Shown piece by piece: positions 9,703 to 21,180 of a DNA stretch of 64,000 nt. Within the stretch, counting starts at the first letter, position 1; every line of letters starts with the position of its first letter. A program made the translations under genes and the position numbers. A model generated the notes under the pieces. That model did no database searches, was not told the origin of the DNA, and saw only the letters and a program-made list of their open reading frames with translations. Origin of the DNA: Brachyhypopomus gauderio (taxonomy: Eukaryota > Chordata > Actinopteri > Gymnotiformes > Hypopomidae); the NCBI RefSeq assembly GCF_052324685.1, contig NC_135219.1:25473032-25537031 (forward strand). The letters are read 5' to 3'.

Positions 9703-11184
9703 CCCCTGCCCGTCACAGTGGTGGTGAGTTTTAATCTTATAATTTCAATAGCTTTTACACGGTGCATCATAAGACCTTAAAACAAGTTTTTATATATTAA
9801 GGGCATCCTAAGCAACAACCTACAACTCTAACATGGGTATTTCTACCTTTTAACTATTTGTGTGGGTGAGTTTTAATATAAGAATTTCAATAGCTTTTAA
9901 ACAGTGCATCATAAGACCATAAAACAAGTTCTTATATATTAAGGGCATCCTAAGCAGCAACCTACAACTCAGATATGGGTATTTAAAATGTGCCTGAAAT
10001 GTGCCATATTTTTGTCAATTGTGATTTTTACACCCCAATCGAAATTTGTCCTCCGCTTTTAACCCATCTGTGCAGTCAGAACACACACACACACACCAGT
10101 GATTACTAGGGGGCTGTGGATCAAACGTACCCAGAGCGGTGGGCAGCCCTAGCCCGGCACCCGGGGAGCAGTTGGGGTTAGGTGCCTTGCTCAAGGGCAC
10201 CTCAGCCATGGCCTGTCTGGGAATCGAACCCACGACCCTCCGGTCACAAGACCAGTTCCCTAACCGCCAGGCCATGACTAGAAGTATTTCTACCTCTTAC
10301 CTAATAGTGGTGGTGAGTTTTTATCTAATTATTTCAATAGCTTTTCATAATATTCTGATTTTATGAACAGCACCTGTAAATACGTAGGTTGTAGTTTAGG
10401 ATGCACTTAATGTAATAGAACTTGTTTAGTGCTCTTATGATGGACCATATAAAAGCTATTGAGATAATAAGACAACAACTGAGTACCACAAATTGGTGCA
10501 AGCTACAAATACCCATGTAAGAGTTGTAGGTTGTTGATTAGGATACCCTTTATGTAATACATCTTGTTTTATGGTCTTATGATGGACCGTTTAAAAGCTA
10601 TTGAAATAATAAGACAACAACTGAGTACCACAAATTGGTGCAAGGTACAAATACCTATGTAAGAGTTGTAAGTTGTTGTTGTTTAGGATGCCCTTTGTGT
10701 AATACAACTTGTTTGGTGCTCTTTTGATGGACTACTTAAAAGCTATTGAAATTATAAGATAAAAACTCACAACCACAAATAGACAAGAGGTAGAAATTAC
10801 CATATTTAAGTTGTAGGTTGTTGTATAAGATGCCCTTAATATCAAACAACTTGTTTTATGGTCATATGATGGACCGTTTAAAAGTTATTGAATTTATAAG
10901 ATAAAAACCTCACCACCACAAATAGACAAGAGGTAGAAACACACATATAAGCATTGTAGGTTGTTGTTTAAGATGCCCTTAATATACAAGAACTTGTTTT
11001 ATGGTCATATGATGCACCGTTTAAAAGCTATTGAAGTTATAAGATAAAAACTCACCACCACAAATACGTAAGAGATAGAAATATCCATATCTGGGATGTA
11101 GGTTGTTGTATAGGATGTACTTTATGTAATACAACTTGTTTGGTGCTCTTATGATGCACCGTTTAAAAGCTATTGAAATAATAA
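9703..11184. repeat. 143-bp satellite, two orientations
   Basis: Units of about 138-145 bp share the landmarks 'aatagctttta', 'gcatcataagacc', 'aaaacaagtt' and 'caacctacaact'. Copies before about 10370 read in one orientation (starts near 9718, 9860 and, after a SINE, 10309). Copies after it read in the reverse complement (near 10386, 10524, 10667, 10812, 10955 and 11098). The orientation switch lies near 10340-10385. There is no coding potential. The array resumes after the Harbinger insertion. Confidence 0.85.
10000..10290 (-). mobile_element. tRNA-derived SINE
   Basis: On the minus strand the head reads as a tRNA gene: an A-box region GGCCTGGCGGTTAGGGAAC and a B box GGGTTCGATTCC about 35 bases later. 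A GC-rich body and a GT-rich tail follow. Related copies occur at 45985-46680 and, for the head, at 55984. It lies inside the 143-bp satellite. Confidence 0.8.
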
Positions 11185-11689
11185 TGGCGCATTTCCACTA
11201 GGGCCTGCTTGGCGCGGTACGGTTCGATACGGATGGATTCGCAACGGAATGGTATGGTCGCGTTGTGTTTCCATTACAATGGTGGACCACCACAATGTGG
11301 GTGGAGTCGCTGTTGGCGCGCGGGTTGTAGTGTCGTGACATCATTTGTATGCGACCACAACACCGGTGGATGCCCCTTAATACATACCATTATTGTATCT
11401 TATTTATCTTTATCTTCATTATTGTATGTGGTTGCTCTAATTATTGATAATAATTCCCGTGAAAGCAACAACAATATAGCGTAACTGCACAAAATGTGTA
11501 GCACGTCATCGCTGCTCATGCTTTGTTTATGGCTACAGCTAACTAGCAACTAGCAAGGCTAAGAGCTAGCTATTGTACAGTAGTGATTGTGGTGGTAACA
11601 TTAACTACAAACACAGCTCTAAATTCCTGCGTTTACAATAGATGCGTTCATATTAAGTTCATATTATATCTTTATATCTGATTTAAATA

Positions 11690-14105
11690 GAGTGTGTTAT
11701 ATGGATGATGTAGATCTGGCATGGGATTATTTCAGAAACACATTTCTATCTATAATTGACAAGCATGCACCTCTACGAAGATATAGGGTGAAGGGTAGGG
11801 ATAACCCATGGTTTAACGAAACACTTGCAGGAGCCATTAGAGAAAGAAATGAGGCTTGGGTTAAAGCTAAACGGTTTAATGATGATAAACACTGGTTAAT
11901 CTACAGGGCTTTAAGAAATAAATGTACAAGATTAATAAAAAATACAAAAAGTGAGCATTATTTAAACCTAATACAAGAAAATCTAAATGACCCTAAAACA
12001 TTTTGGAAATTAGTTAAATCTACCTCCGGGGATATGCCACCCACCACCATACCTGAAGCTGTTAAAACAGAACAAGGAGAAGTGAGGGGTAAACAAAATT
12101 TAGTAGAGGTTTTTAATAGGCATTTTATTATGGCAGGAATGGTGACACAGGCGACCCTCTCAACCTCTAATGTGGGCAGTGAATCCTCAACTGTCTCTAC
12201 TAACCTTTTGGATGCTTTTAATTTTTCATACATATCTGCTTATGAGGTACAAAAGGCGCTTTTAAACTTAAACTGTAAAAAGTCTGCTGGGTCAGATCAT
12301 ATTGAGCCATATTTTCTTAAACTAGCTGCAAGATTGATAGCTGACCCCATTTCTGCTATTTTAAATCTTAGTTTGATCAGCGGCTCTATTCCAAATTCCT
12401 GGAAATCTGCCCTTGTCCTCCCACTGTTAAAGGGTGGTGACCCTACTAATTTGGACAATTATCGTCCTATCTCCAGACTATCGGTTATGGCTAAATTATT
12501 TGAATCACTTATTAATGAACAAATAAAACATTTCTTGGCTAGCCATAGCATTTTAAGTCCTATGCAGTCTGGTTTTAGGCAAGGACACAGTACGATTACT
12601 GCGATAACATCAGTGACGAATGATATTATTTCTGCTTTAGACAACAAAAACTCATGTGCTGCTCTTTTTATTGATTTGTCTAAAGCATTCGATACAGTCT
12701 GTCACGATCTTTTATTGCAAAGATTGAAAAGTGTAGGTTTTAGCCCCCCTGTCGTTAACTGGTTTTCTAATTATTTGAGTGGTAGATCTCAATGTGTAAC
12801 CATTGATAACTGCACCTCATCCTCTTTAGAAGTTAAAATGGGTGTGCCCCAAGGATCAATTCTAGGCCCTATTCTGTTTTCTATTTATATAAATAACTTA
12901 GGTGTAGGTTTAAGTCCCACAAAAGTACATCTTTATGCTGATGACACAATTTTATACACCATTGCATCATCAGTAGAAGAGGCTGTGATTTGCTTACAGT
13001 CTGCTTTTAATCTGGTACAAAATTCCCTTGTAGGGCTTAAGCTGGTTCTAAATACAAAAAAGACTAAATTCATGGTCTTTACACGTTCACACAAACAATG
13101 TAATGGGTCTATTTTTACCACTAATGGAACACAGTTAGAAAGGGTTTCCTCTTATAAATATCTAGGAGTATGGCTTGATGGAAAATTTTCTTTTAATACA
13201 CATATTGAATGCCTCTTAAAAAAACTTAGACCTAAACTAGGATTTTATTTTAGACAAAGAAAGTGCTTCCCATACAAAGCAAGAAAAAGGTTAGTAGAAA
13301 GCACATTCTTATCAGTTTTAGACTATGGTGATATAATTTATATGCATTCTTCACAATTGCTATTGAAAAAGCTGGATGTTTTATATCACTCTGCTCTGCG
13401 TTTTATTACAGGAACAGCAAATAGGACTCATCACTGCTTGCTATATGATATGGTGCAATGGTCCTCTCTCTCTTTTAGAAGAAAGTTTCACTTTCTGACT
13501 TTTACTTTGAAAGCATTATTGGGTAACTTGCCACAATATATCTCAACATTGCTTTCTTTACACACTAGTACATACAGTTTACGGTCAACAAATAAGTTAT
13601 TATTAATTGTACCCTCAATAAGGACTGATTTGGGCAAGACATCCTTCTCATACTATGCGGCATATGCCTGGAATGAACTCCAGAACACATTGCATTTAGA
13701 GACACTTCCTCCTGTCAATATTTTTAAAAACCTCTTAAAATCTACTCTTACAGAGCATTGCCATTGCTTTTAAATATGATGTTCATGAGTCTATTTCTCT
13801 AAATGTATTGTCAGTTGTGTTTATGAGAATTGTCTTGTTTTAGTTTTCTTTTTCCTTAGTGTATGTTGCATGTTTTAGTTTCGTTCATATTTTATTTCTT
13901 TATTTGATTTTGTAGTTTGATTTTTGTCTTCAGTCCTCTTGCAGTTCTGTCCTGTGTCTTTGTATTTTATTTTAAATGTTTAACTTGCTGCCTGCCACTC
14001 TTGGCCAGGACTCCCTGGAAGAAGAGCCATTGTGGCTCAATGGGATTTTTTTTTCCTGGTTAAACAAGGGTTAAATAAAAAAAAAAAAAATTAAAAAAAA
14101 ATTTT
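11690..14105 (+). mobile_element. 5'-truncated LINE (Jockey-superfamily type, probably L2/CR1-like)
   Basis: It consists of one long ORF2 fragment and a 3' untranslated part ending in A-rich sequence (14077-14100). It is inserted inside the Harbinger-type element. The 5' boundary is not exact, because truncation left no landmark and no clear target duplication was found. The 3' UTR contains the 'ttggccaggactccc ... cctggttaaa' motif that I recall from common teleost LINE ends. Confidence 0.8.
11692..13773 (+). CDS. LINE ORF2 fragment: reverse transcriptase
   Basis: The open frame of about 690 codons starts in the linker between endonuclease and RT, so the endonuclease is missing. RT blocks are clear: FIDLSKAFDTV, GVPQGSILGPILFSIY, LYADDTILY (catalytic ADD) and the SSYKYLGVWLDG block. 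The C-terminal region has the usual KKLRPKLGFYFRQR and AYAWNELQN motifs. The enzyme would copy LINE RNA at a nicked target. The frame is uninterrupted, which argues for a fairly recent insertion, but the copy cannot mobilise itself without the endonuclease. Confidence 0.88.
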   Translation: MCYMDDVDLAWDYFRNTFLSIIDKHAPLRRYRVKGRDNPWFNETLAGAIRERNEAWVKAKRFNDDKHWLIYRALRNKCTRLIKNTKSEHYLNLIQENLNDPKTFWKLVKSTSGDMPPTTIPEAVKTEQGEVRGKQNLVEVFNRHFIMAGMVTQATLSTSNVGSESSTVSTNLLDAFNFSYISAYEVQKALLNLNCKKSAGSDHIEPYFLKLAARLIADPISAILNLSLISGSIPNSWKSALVLPLLKGGDPTNLDNYRPISRLSVMAKLFESLINEQIKHFLASHSILSPMQSGFRQGHSTITAITSVTNDIISALDNKNSCAALFIDLSKAFDTVCHDLLLQRLKSVGFSPPVVNWFSNYLSGRSQCVTIDNCTSSSLEVKMGVPQGSILGPILFSIYINNLGVGLSPTKVHLYADDTILYTIASSVEEAVICLQSAFNLVQNSLVGLKLVLNTKKTKFMVFTRSHKQCNGSIFTTNGTQLERVSSYKYLGVWLDGKFSFNTHIECLLKKLRPKLGFYFRQRKCFPYKARKRLVESTFLSVLDYGDIIYMHSSQLLLKKLDVLYHSALRFITGTANRTHHCLLYDMVQWSSLSFRRKFHFLTFTLKALLGNLPQYISTLLSLHTSTYSLRSTNKLLLIVPSIRTDLGKTSFSYYAAYAWNELQNTLHLETLPPVNIFKNLLKSTLTEHCHCF

Positions 14106-14112
14106 TACGAGC

Positions 14113-14638
14113 CTAGTAGTAAAACTGTGAAATCACAATACACTCACCATTCTCCGTGGCCTCCAGCACCGACATTGTCGTGTCCAGCACGTTTTCTCTT
14201 CCGTTGGCTGGCCGGTGACCGTATATGGCATCCATTTGCTGGAACCATTTCCAGTCTTTGCGGTTTGCTCCGCTGCGTCTGTTATGGTCCTTCACCGCCC
14301 GGTAATCGCTTTTAAGCTTTTTTAGCTTGGACCGACCGGCACTGCTGAACGGACCGCTGGTAGACATGAGTGGCCATTAGCGCGGGAACCTCGCTAAAAA
14401 CCTTTACATTTCTAGTGGCCCCGTCCAGTTCGCCCTGGATTTTTTGATCGCTGATTATTAACAGAAAGGGTTGTACCTCGGCGTTTGACCAGGGAACAGA
14501 CTTTGCTCCTTGGGTTTTAAAAATGGCTGAGGAGTCCATAGCATAGCGGAGGAGTTGCTCTCCTGTGACGCAACCTGTGACGACACTCCCTGGCCAATCA
14601 GTGTCATGCTGTTCCTCCACATCACAGAACTGTACCAC
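14113..14638 (-). pseudogene. Myb/SANT-like DNA-binding protein of the Harbinger element (frameshifted)
   Basis: The minus strand reads a trihelix/Myb-SANT domain: a WSNAEVQPFLL start, QGELDGATRNVKVF, then SDYRAVKDHNRRSG and WKWFQQMDAIYGHRPA. The two halves lie in different frames that meet at about 14312-14367, so a small indel breaks the gene. In the Harbinger family this accessory protein binds the transposon ends and helps bring the transposase to the nucleus. No ATG context or upstream exon was resolved. Confidence 0.75.
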
Positions 14639-14783
14639 TTCGGAACGGTTAGAACCTCGAGCGAGTAGGTACGAAAAAAGTACCCGAAAGTACCGGCAAA
14701 CTGGGACCTGGTACTAATGGACACACTCCGTTTCGAACCGAACCGTACCGCGCCAAGCAGGCCCTAGTGGAAATGGGCCATAA

Positions 14784-14990
14784 GACAACAATGGACTACA
14801 ACAAATAGATAACAGCTATGAATACATTTACATTTACGGCATTTAGCAGACGCTCTTATCCAGAGCTGAATACCCATCTCTGATGTATAGATTGTTATTT
14901 AGGATGCACTTTGTCTAATACAACTTCTTTGGTGCTCTTATGATGGTCCATTGAAAAGCTATTGAAATTATTGAAAAAACTGTGCGCAGT
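14784..14990. repeat. Satellite continuation with SINE tail fragment
   Basis: This is the other half of the satellite unit split by the Harbinger-type element, then another partial unit. At about 14823-14870 a fragment reads 'catttacggcatttagcaga' and 'cgctcttatccagagc', the reverse complement of the common teleost tRNA-SINE tail. Confidence 0.6.
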
Positions 14991-15435
14991 GCTCTGGGGC
15001 CTTTAATACCTACACTTGCATCCGTGTTAACCGTGTTAATGTAATTTGTAGACGGTGCCTTAGACGTTGTAGCAGTCACAATATTACATTTTAAATAAAA
15101 TGTTGTCTACAACTTAAAATATGTATATTCCTGGCATAAACAAAGTTGTAGGTATTTGTTTTGTTTGCCAGAAATAAGAATTTGCACATTTTGGCACTTT
15201 TGCTGATACTGTCCTAAAATTATTGAAGAAAGAATTCCGAATATGCGAACGTGAAACCAACTTTACCGCAGTGTGCGACTTTTGGCCCATTTTCAGCCGA
15301 TTTTTCAATCGTGCGACTATTTTTTGCAATCGGGCCGAGTTTCGGCTCAATCGCGTGTCGTGCATCGTATAGTTTACACAGGTAAACGAGGAGCGATTCA
15401 CACCTCACGACCAACTCTCGATCAGAAATCGCAGC
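14991..15435. other. No gene recognised
   Basis: The sequence is AT-rich up to about 15240. A segment with alternating GC-rich blocks follows (15260-15430, around 'tcgtgcatcgtatagtttacac'), which may be an inverted terminus of a decayed MITE. Nothing here can be called with confidence. Confidence 0.3.
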
Positions 15436-17053
15436 ATCGCAAGAATATCAAACACTTACTTATTCCAGGTCTAATCTGAGTGGTGTGAAACACACATGGC
15501 ATCAGATAAAAATGAAGTATAAGAATATTGTACAAAGTGGTATGGCTGTACATAACTATATCTTATTCTTAAAATATATTATAAAATATATTTATTTACA
15601 GGAAAAATGAAATAATGAAACATGAATTTGACTGTAATGTATATTAAAAGGTTACAGGGTGGATGGTGGGGTGGGTGGTGTTGCATGATTTAATGTAGAA
15701 AGCAGGGATTGCAGATGGAGTCTCTGACAACTCCACCATCTCTGTTGTCACCCACATGCATGTAAGGTTCCTCGTCTGTGGGCATGTCAGAGATGGTAGG
15801 CTGTCGCTCTTCCTGGATGGTTGCAATGTTGTGTAATACCACATATGCCATTATTATGTGGCACGCCCTATCAGGGGTTACTCTGAGCCCCTTCAGGCAC
15901 TGGAACCTGGCCTCGAGGATTCCTAGGGTCATTTAAATTCTTGCCCTGGTTTTGCTGTGGGCCTGATTGTAGCGGGACTGTGGTCCAGGTGCAGGATCTG
16001 AATAGGGAGTCATAAGGTAGGCCTATAGGACAGGCAGGGATACCCTCTGTCTCCATGAAGGAGGCCGTCATGTCCTATAATCACACTAGGGTTTGCAATG
16101 ATTTAACTATTACACTGCATGTGAACAACTAGCAAAACTACCGCAGGCCTACTCTGTTCAGATTTGTTGTACAGTGTGGAATCATACACGGATCCTGGCC
16201 ATCTGGCTTCAACATTTGTGACGAGGTGGGAAGCATCACATATGATCTTGATGGGAAGAACGGTCAGTTAACAATAGCTACGTTATTTTTGTTACCATTA
16301 AAGATAAGTATTCATTAAGGATTATAAAGGTTAGTACCTGTACATTAATGCTATGGATGAATTTTCATGTTCTAATGGTGCTGGAATAGGTAGCATATGT
16401 AGGTTCTATCAATACAGCCAATCACTCTAGGAAATCCTTAAAATGTTAAATGGAATGAAGTTCGTTATATATTGCCTCTCCTTTGCTTAATTTCTTTATT
16501 GTCCGTGTGAATTAAAGACAAACCAGTGATGCTGTGGAATTCCTCTTTGATGTCCATAACTGGCTTAAGCCCAGGAAACACCACAAAACCGGGCACTAGT
16601 CATTTTAATGCCGACATACAGTAGCTTTGCTGACAGATTCCGCATCTCCTACACTATAAAGAAAACTTCCACTAGCAAAAAACGAAGACCGATATATAAC
16701 AATCTGGAAGAGAATTTAGGGCTGATCCGCGATGTGTAATATTTGAAATGTTATTATAATAATAAAGTTATTGATGTAAGTAATGGATTGTGCTGAAAAC
16801 GATAACGTTCATTAAAAAAACAATCCGAAAATGATAGTAGGCCTATGTCTATTCGGGGTTTTATAAGGCGTTCCCGACGAAGAACTCAGCGAATAAACTG
16901 AGTTTCAATATCCACAGAGCATAAGTTGCTATAGTAACTGACTCCGGTTCTCTCTAAGCTCGGTTTCTGGAACGGAAAACCTCGAGTTTCCGTGAACTCT
17001 GAGTTAACTTACCCGGGTTTTCTCGCTTAACCCGCTTCTTGGAACACCCCCCA
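15436..17053 (-). mobile_element. Decayed PIF/Harbinger element with transposase remnant
   Basis: Minus-strand transposase fragments are readable between 15690 and about 16480. GFPRVIGCID lies near 16410-16440 around the first catalytic Asp. An AHSKTR/RARI-like block lies near 15930-16000, and ILEARFQCLKGLRVTPDRAC with MAYVVLHNIATIQEER at 15780-15920. A Myb-exon scrap (TWHQIKMKYKNIVQSG) is at about 15495-15545 on the plus strand. The right terminus (CGCTTCTTGGAACACCCCCC reading inward) matches the ends of the element at 52264-55875. The left terminus was not found. Many stops and frame changes show that it is dead. Confidence 0.7.
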
Positions 17054-17997
17054 GCACACATATATACACAATATATATGTGCAAAGACCGCTGTTATTTG
17101 AGCAGCAAACAAACATTTACATCAATAAACAGAATATAAAATAAAATATAGCTACATTTATCACAAACTGGAATTAACTTTACCTCTGAACTTCGTTTTA
17201 GAAGTGATTTCTTCATTGTCTGTGAACATAAAAGATGACGTTTGCAGGTTAGCTATAATGCTCCTATTAGCTCAAAAATATATCAGCGTTCAGTCAACAG
17301 TGTTGGTTGGATAATAATTCTCACACTATTTCTTAAATATATATCTTAAAATGTAGAGTTAAATTGAGTGATGGACCTTTATACATAACTATTAACCAAA
17401 TTCTGCTTACCATTTCCTACTGTCTCCGTTTCCCATCGGTTCCTTTGAATTTGCGCCTTTTCGCTCCCGCGCATTCATTAGTAGACATGCGCAGATGGGT
17501 TCGCTTTCTTTTTTTAAAAGAAAAAAATAGGGGTGAAAATAGCCTCGCTGTGTGGCAAATGCTACTTGTACCCGGGTGCAAATAGACACTCCGGTTAAGA
17601 AAACAATGTATTTATTTTAAAGTCTCTGAGTAGCAATGCACTCTTATCTCCAGTAAGTGGTGCTATTAACCTAGGGATAAATTACATTTGGGCAAAAACT
17701 GTGACATAGAATTCTACGCAGCAACAATTGCCAACAGATTACTTGGCCTGGCATCTGCAAAGAGAACAAGCATAATTGATTAAATGGGTAGAGGAGACAA
17801 TACAAGTGCACTTCAGTACAGGCCATGTATAACAACATTTGAAAATAAAATTGTGCCAGAACTGAAAACATAAATCTGCTGTAGTGTTTCTAAGATGCTA
17901 TTTAAAGCTTTATGATCATGCAACTCTGGAACAGTTTTATTATTTTATTATTGTTTATTTAGTTTTACTATCCCTATTGCCAAAACATTGTAGTCAC
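17054..17997. other. No gene recognised
   Basis: AT-rich sequence with short TATA-type runs at about 17055-17085. I see no coding frame with family features and no clean transposon ends. Confidence 0.4.
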
Positions 17998-19370
17998 CCA
18001 GCATACAGACTCTTCACTCTCCTGCCCTCTGGGAGGCGCTAAAGAGCCTCCAGACTAAGAGCACCAGGAACCGGAGTAGCTTAATTCCCACAGCTGTCAG
18101 ACTCCTGAACTCTGCCTCCTGATATCAGAACAATAACCATGGACTGTGTCCTAATCAGTGTTGTATAAAGTATTTGAGACCCATACTTGAGTAAAAGTAC
18201 AAGTACTCTATCAAAACATTTACTTGAGTAGAAGTTGAAGTGTTCTTTAAAAACTTTACTTAAGTAGAAGTACAGAAGTATTCAGCATTTTTTGTACTTG
18301 AGTATTGCAAGTAGTTTAGTCTAAAATTTATTACTCAAGTACTGAAAGTAAAAAGTACAAGTATTGTGTTTTGAATTAATTAAAGAAAGCCATCAAAGTT
18401 TGATTATCAATTGTTTTTATATATCACTTACAAATCAAAGATGTCAAAGATCACAAAAGTACAAATTCGCCATAATTTAGCTGAGAAAACGAGGTGTATT
18501 TTGGACGTAAAATCCGTCCGTCGGATTCTAAGGGTGAGCTTACTGCCCTGCGTTTACCCCCAATAAATGCCCTTACCCTATAAAAACACTACACTATAAA
18601 ATGGGCACATGATTAGTCAGCACGTCGCCTTTATTGCCAGCTAATGTTAAGTGAATTCTGCAGCACGCCATGAACATAATTAGGTTAGTTAGCTAAGATA
18701 TCTAACCTAACTAGTGCTTACTGCACTCTTCTGCTGTTACCAAACACGGTACCATCTCTTTTAATGAGATAAAAAGCGAATTATTTGGAATAATTTCGAA
18801 TATATGTGTATTTGTATAAATATGTAAATGAAGCTGAAGGTGCTGGAAAATACTGAAAATGGACCTTCAAAGTGCCGTACAAGTGCATGAATTCCACCTT
18901 GTAACTTCACACACAAAAATCGAGAGGTGCACGACCTCGCGACGCGACTGCGCGCGTGGTTAACGGAGTAAAAAATATATCGGAGTAAAAGTATTAAACT
19001 GATGGAAAATATGTTGTGAAGTAAAAGTGGAAGTAGGAGAAAAAAATAATACTCCAGTAAAGTACAGATACAGCATTTTAGTACTTAAGTACAGTAGCGA
19101 AGTAGTTCTACTTCGTTACTATACAACTCTGGTCCTAATACACACCCATAACACACGGACTTAAACACAACTCGCAGACTCTTTCATCTGTTGTATATAC
19201 TGCCTGCTATTGTATATACTGTGTAAATATCCAATATGTTCATAAGTACATACTTATATTATATATTGTGTTATTTATTATACTGTTTATACTCTTAATA
19301 TTTATAACCTGTCCATAGCACACCTGTACATGCACAACCTGTACATACTTATACTTCACATTTATGTGAC
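17998..19370 (+). mobile_element. LINE 3' relic split by a hAT MITE
   Basis: At 18010-18118 the translation follows the conserved end of LINE ORF2 proteins (LLPSGR, a TRNRS-like run, then AVRLLN). The matching 3' untranslated sequence continues at 19140-19370 after the MITE, with AT-rich 'tatatactgt' blocks. Everything 5' of the last ~40 codons is missing. Confidence 0.6.
18156..19131. mobile_element. Tol2-like hAT MITE, 976 bp
   Basis: The ends CAGTGTTGTATA and CAGAGTTGTATAGTAACGAA (inward) are imperfect inverted repeats. They are flanked by the 8-bp direct repeat GTCCTAAT (18148-18155 and 19132-19139), diagnostic of hAT insertion. The subterminal zones are full of 'acttgagtaaaagtac' motifs, as in Tol2. 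It has no transposase and is therefore a non-autonomous derivative. Confidence 0.92.
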
Positions 19371-20329
19371 TTGAGTAGTCACAGCATACTGTGCATTTGT
19401 AATATGCATATTTACATTTTTGCTAGCACTTGGATGCAAACTACATTTCATAGCATAGTACTTGCGACATGTGCACTAAAGTTTAATTCTGTTTTAATTG
19501 GAAATATAAAGAGTAAAACAAGAAGTCTTATGGACCACAATATTTTCATTTGTAAGTTATGTATTGACAAAGACCATTACATAGTGGTAGCTGGTCTAAA
19601 ATACACAGATCTGATATCACAAAGAAAAAAACGTAATATGAATATTAAATTACAATGCATCATTGATATAACAATGTCAAGCTGAGCTGCTTAGATAAAA
19701 TGTGACTCTCGAGTTTTCGAGATCTTTATGTAGCAGTTCAGAACTGAATGTATCGCCTAGTAATCAATATTAATTCTCATCTGAATCCCACCTACTGTCC
19801 TAAATCTACCTCAATGCATTCTCTCTCAAACTAATTTCAACTGCTACCTCAAATGACCACACAGAAATGATGTCAAATAGGCTCTAGTCTCATGGCAACC
19901 AGGTCAGGAACCAGTTTCTATTCTATTATATTCTATTCCAAACCTAAAAGAACCTGACCAACAATCAGTGATAATGGGACTAGGGTCATGGAGAAGTGTA
20001 TTTGTTTAGCTCATGTGCCCAATGCCTGTTGCACATGAGCTCTGTGTAGAGGGATTTTGTCTATGCTTTATTTATTCAACAGCAATTTGAGCAATAATAT
20101 GGTTGTTTTAATCTGTAACTCAAAGTATACCCATGGTGGTGAGTCTTAGTAATGTAGTTTGTCAACGTAAAGCACCAGTAAAAGAAAGCACTGCTACACC
20201 CTCACATCACATGAAGAGAGCTCAATGAGCCCTTTACAGAACCTAACCCTCTCAACACAGACATATACTGATGAGCTAATTAATTGGAGCTCTACATCAC
20301 ACAGACATTGGCATTAAGTCTATGTAAAA
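19371..20329. other. No gene recognised
   Basis: AT-rich, low-information sequence. The longest open frame (about 100 codons near 19371-19685) has no family features and biased composition, so it is not called. Confidence 0.4.
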
Positions 20330-21180
20330 AGTTTCAGGTTTCTTCAGCAAGTTGAAGCTGTTGTCACAGCAGGAGGAAGGGGATTATGGAGAGGTGAAGT
20401 GAATGATCCTTGCTGGGATCTGCAACAAGGAGACCATGTATTAACCAATACATTTCCTGGCTCATTTAGAATTGGAATTTAAACAGTCATCTTCATCATG
20501 CTGTTCACGTGATCAATCAAACAGTTCACAATTTGTTTAGATCAGAGTGGTCAGCGTGTTAGATGACCTGCAATGGCACTTGACCACACCACCAGGTACA
20601 GGCTTCATTGTCTTGCAATGGACAGGAAGCATTTACACTGGATGATGGGTCAGTGGCCCTCGATGCTGTTCACTGCTATAAGTCTATTCACGTTGAACAA
20701 AGATGATGGCTAGTCAATACAGAACTGCCATTCTACTTGAATAACATCTTTAATCTAGTAATTGTGCCCCTGCATGAACAACACAGGTCTATTTTCATCT
20801 TCATGGATGACAATGCTCCAACTCATTTAGGTTGCTTCATTAGGGAATGGCTGCTGGATACTGGGTTACCTCAAATGAAGTGTCTTGAACTTTCTTCAGA
20901 CCTGAATCCAACATAAAACCTATGGTATCGTCAGAGTCGTCATGTAGAGGCTCGTACTCCATACCCCAGAACCTCAGTGAATAGAACAGAGGCATAACAT
21001 GCCTCAGAAGACAATAAGTTAAATTGTGAACAGTATGAGATGTCATTGTTAAGCTGATTCTCAAGGGCACATGTCAAGTTACTGAGACACTGACATTTGG
21101 CGAGAGAGACATTGAGAGACATTGTTGGCTTTTGCTTCAGTAAATTGTTTGAGATGAGGAAATTGCCATTGCATGCTTTG
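20330..21180 (+). pseudogene. Tc1/mariner transposase relic
   Basis: Translation in shifting plus-strand frames follows the Tc1 transposase: FIFMDDNAPTHLG at about 20790-20830 (second catalytic Asp), then ELSSDLNP with the following NLW block near 20885-20925, and further C-terminal matches to about 21150. Stops and frame changes are frequent. No inverted termini or TA duplications were found, so this is an old, incomplete copy. Confidence 0.7.

Larger units (their letters stand above)
11185..14780. mobile_element. PIF/Harbinger-type DNA transposon with Myb/SANT gene remnant, carrying a LINE
   Basis: The ends are inverted repeats of more than 40 bp with one difference in the first 20 (TGGCGCATTTCCACTAGGGC against TGGCCCATTTCCACTAGGGC). 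They are flanked by the direct repeat TAA at 11182-11184 and 14781-14783. The flanking satellite unit supplies the empty site (AATAATAAGACAAC), so the ends are secure. A 3-bp TWA duplication is typical of PIF/Harbinger. The only gene content of its own is a minus-strand Myb/SANT-like reading frame near the right end; no transposase is visible, so the copy is non-autonomous. Confidence 0.85.

Noticed and set aside
19371-19685. A 104-codon frame as a small gene
   Set aside because: AT-driven composition, no recognisable domain, no splice or promoter support.
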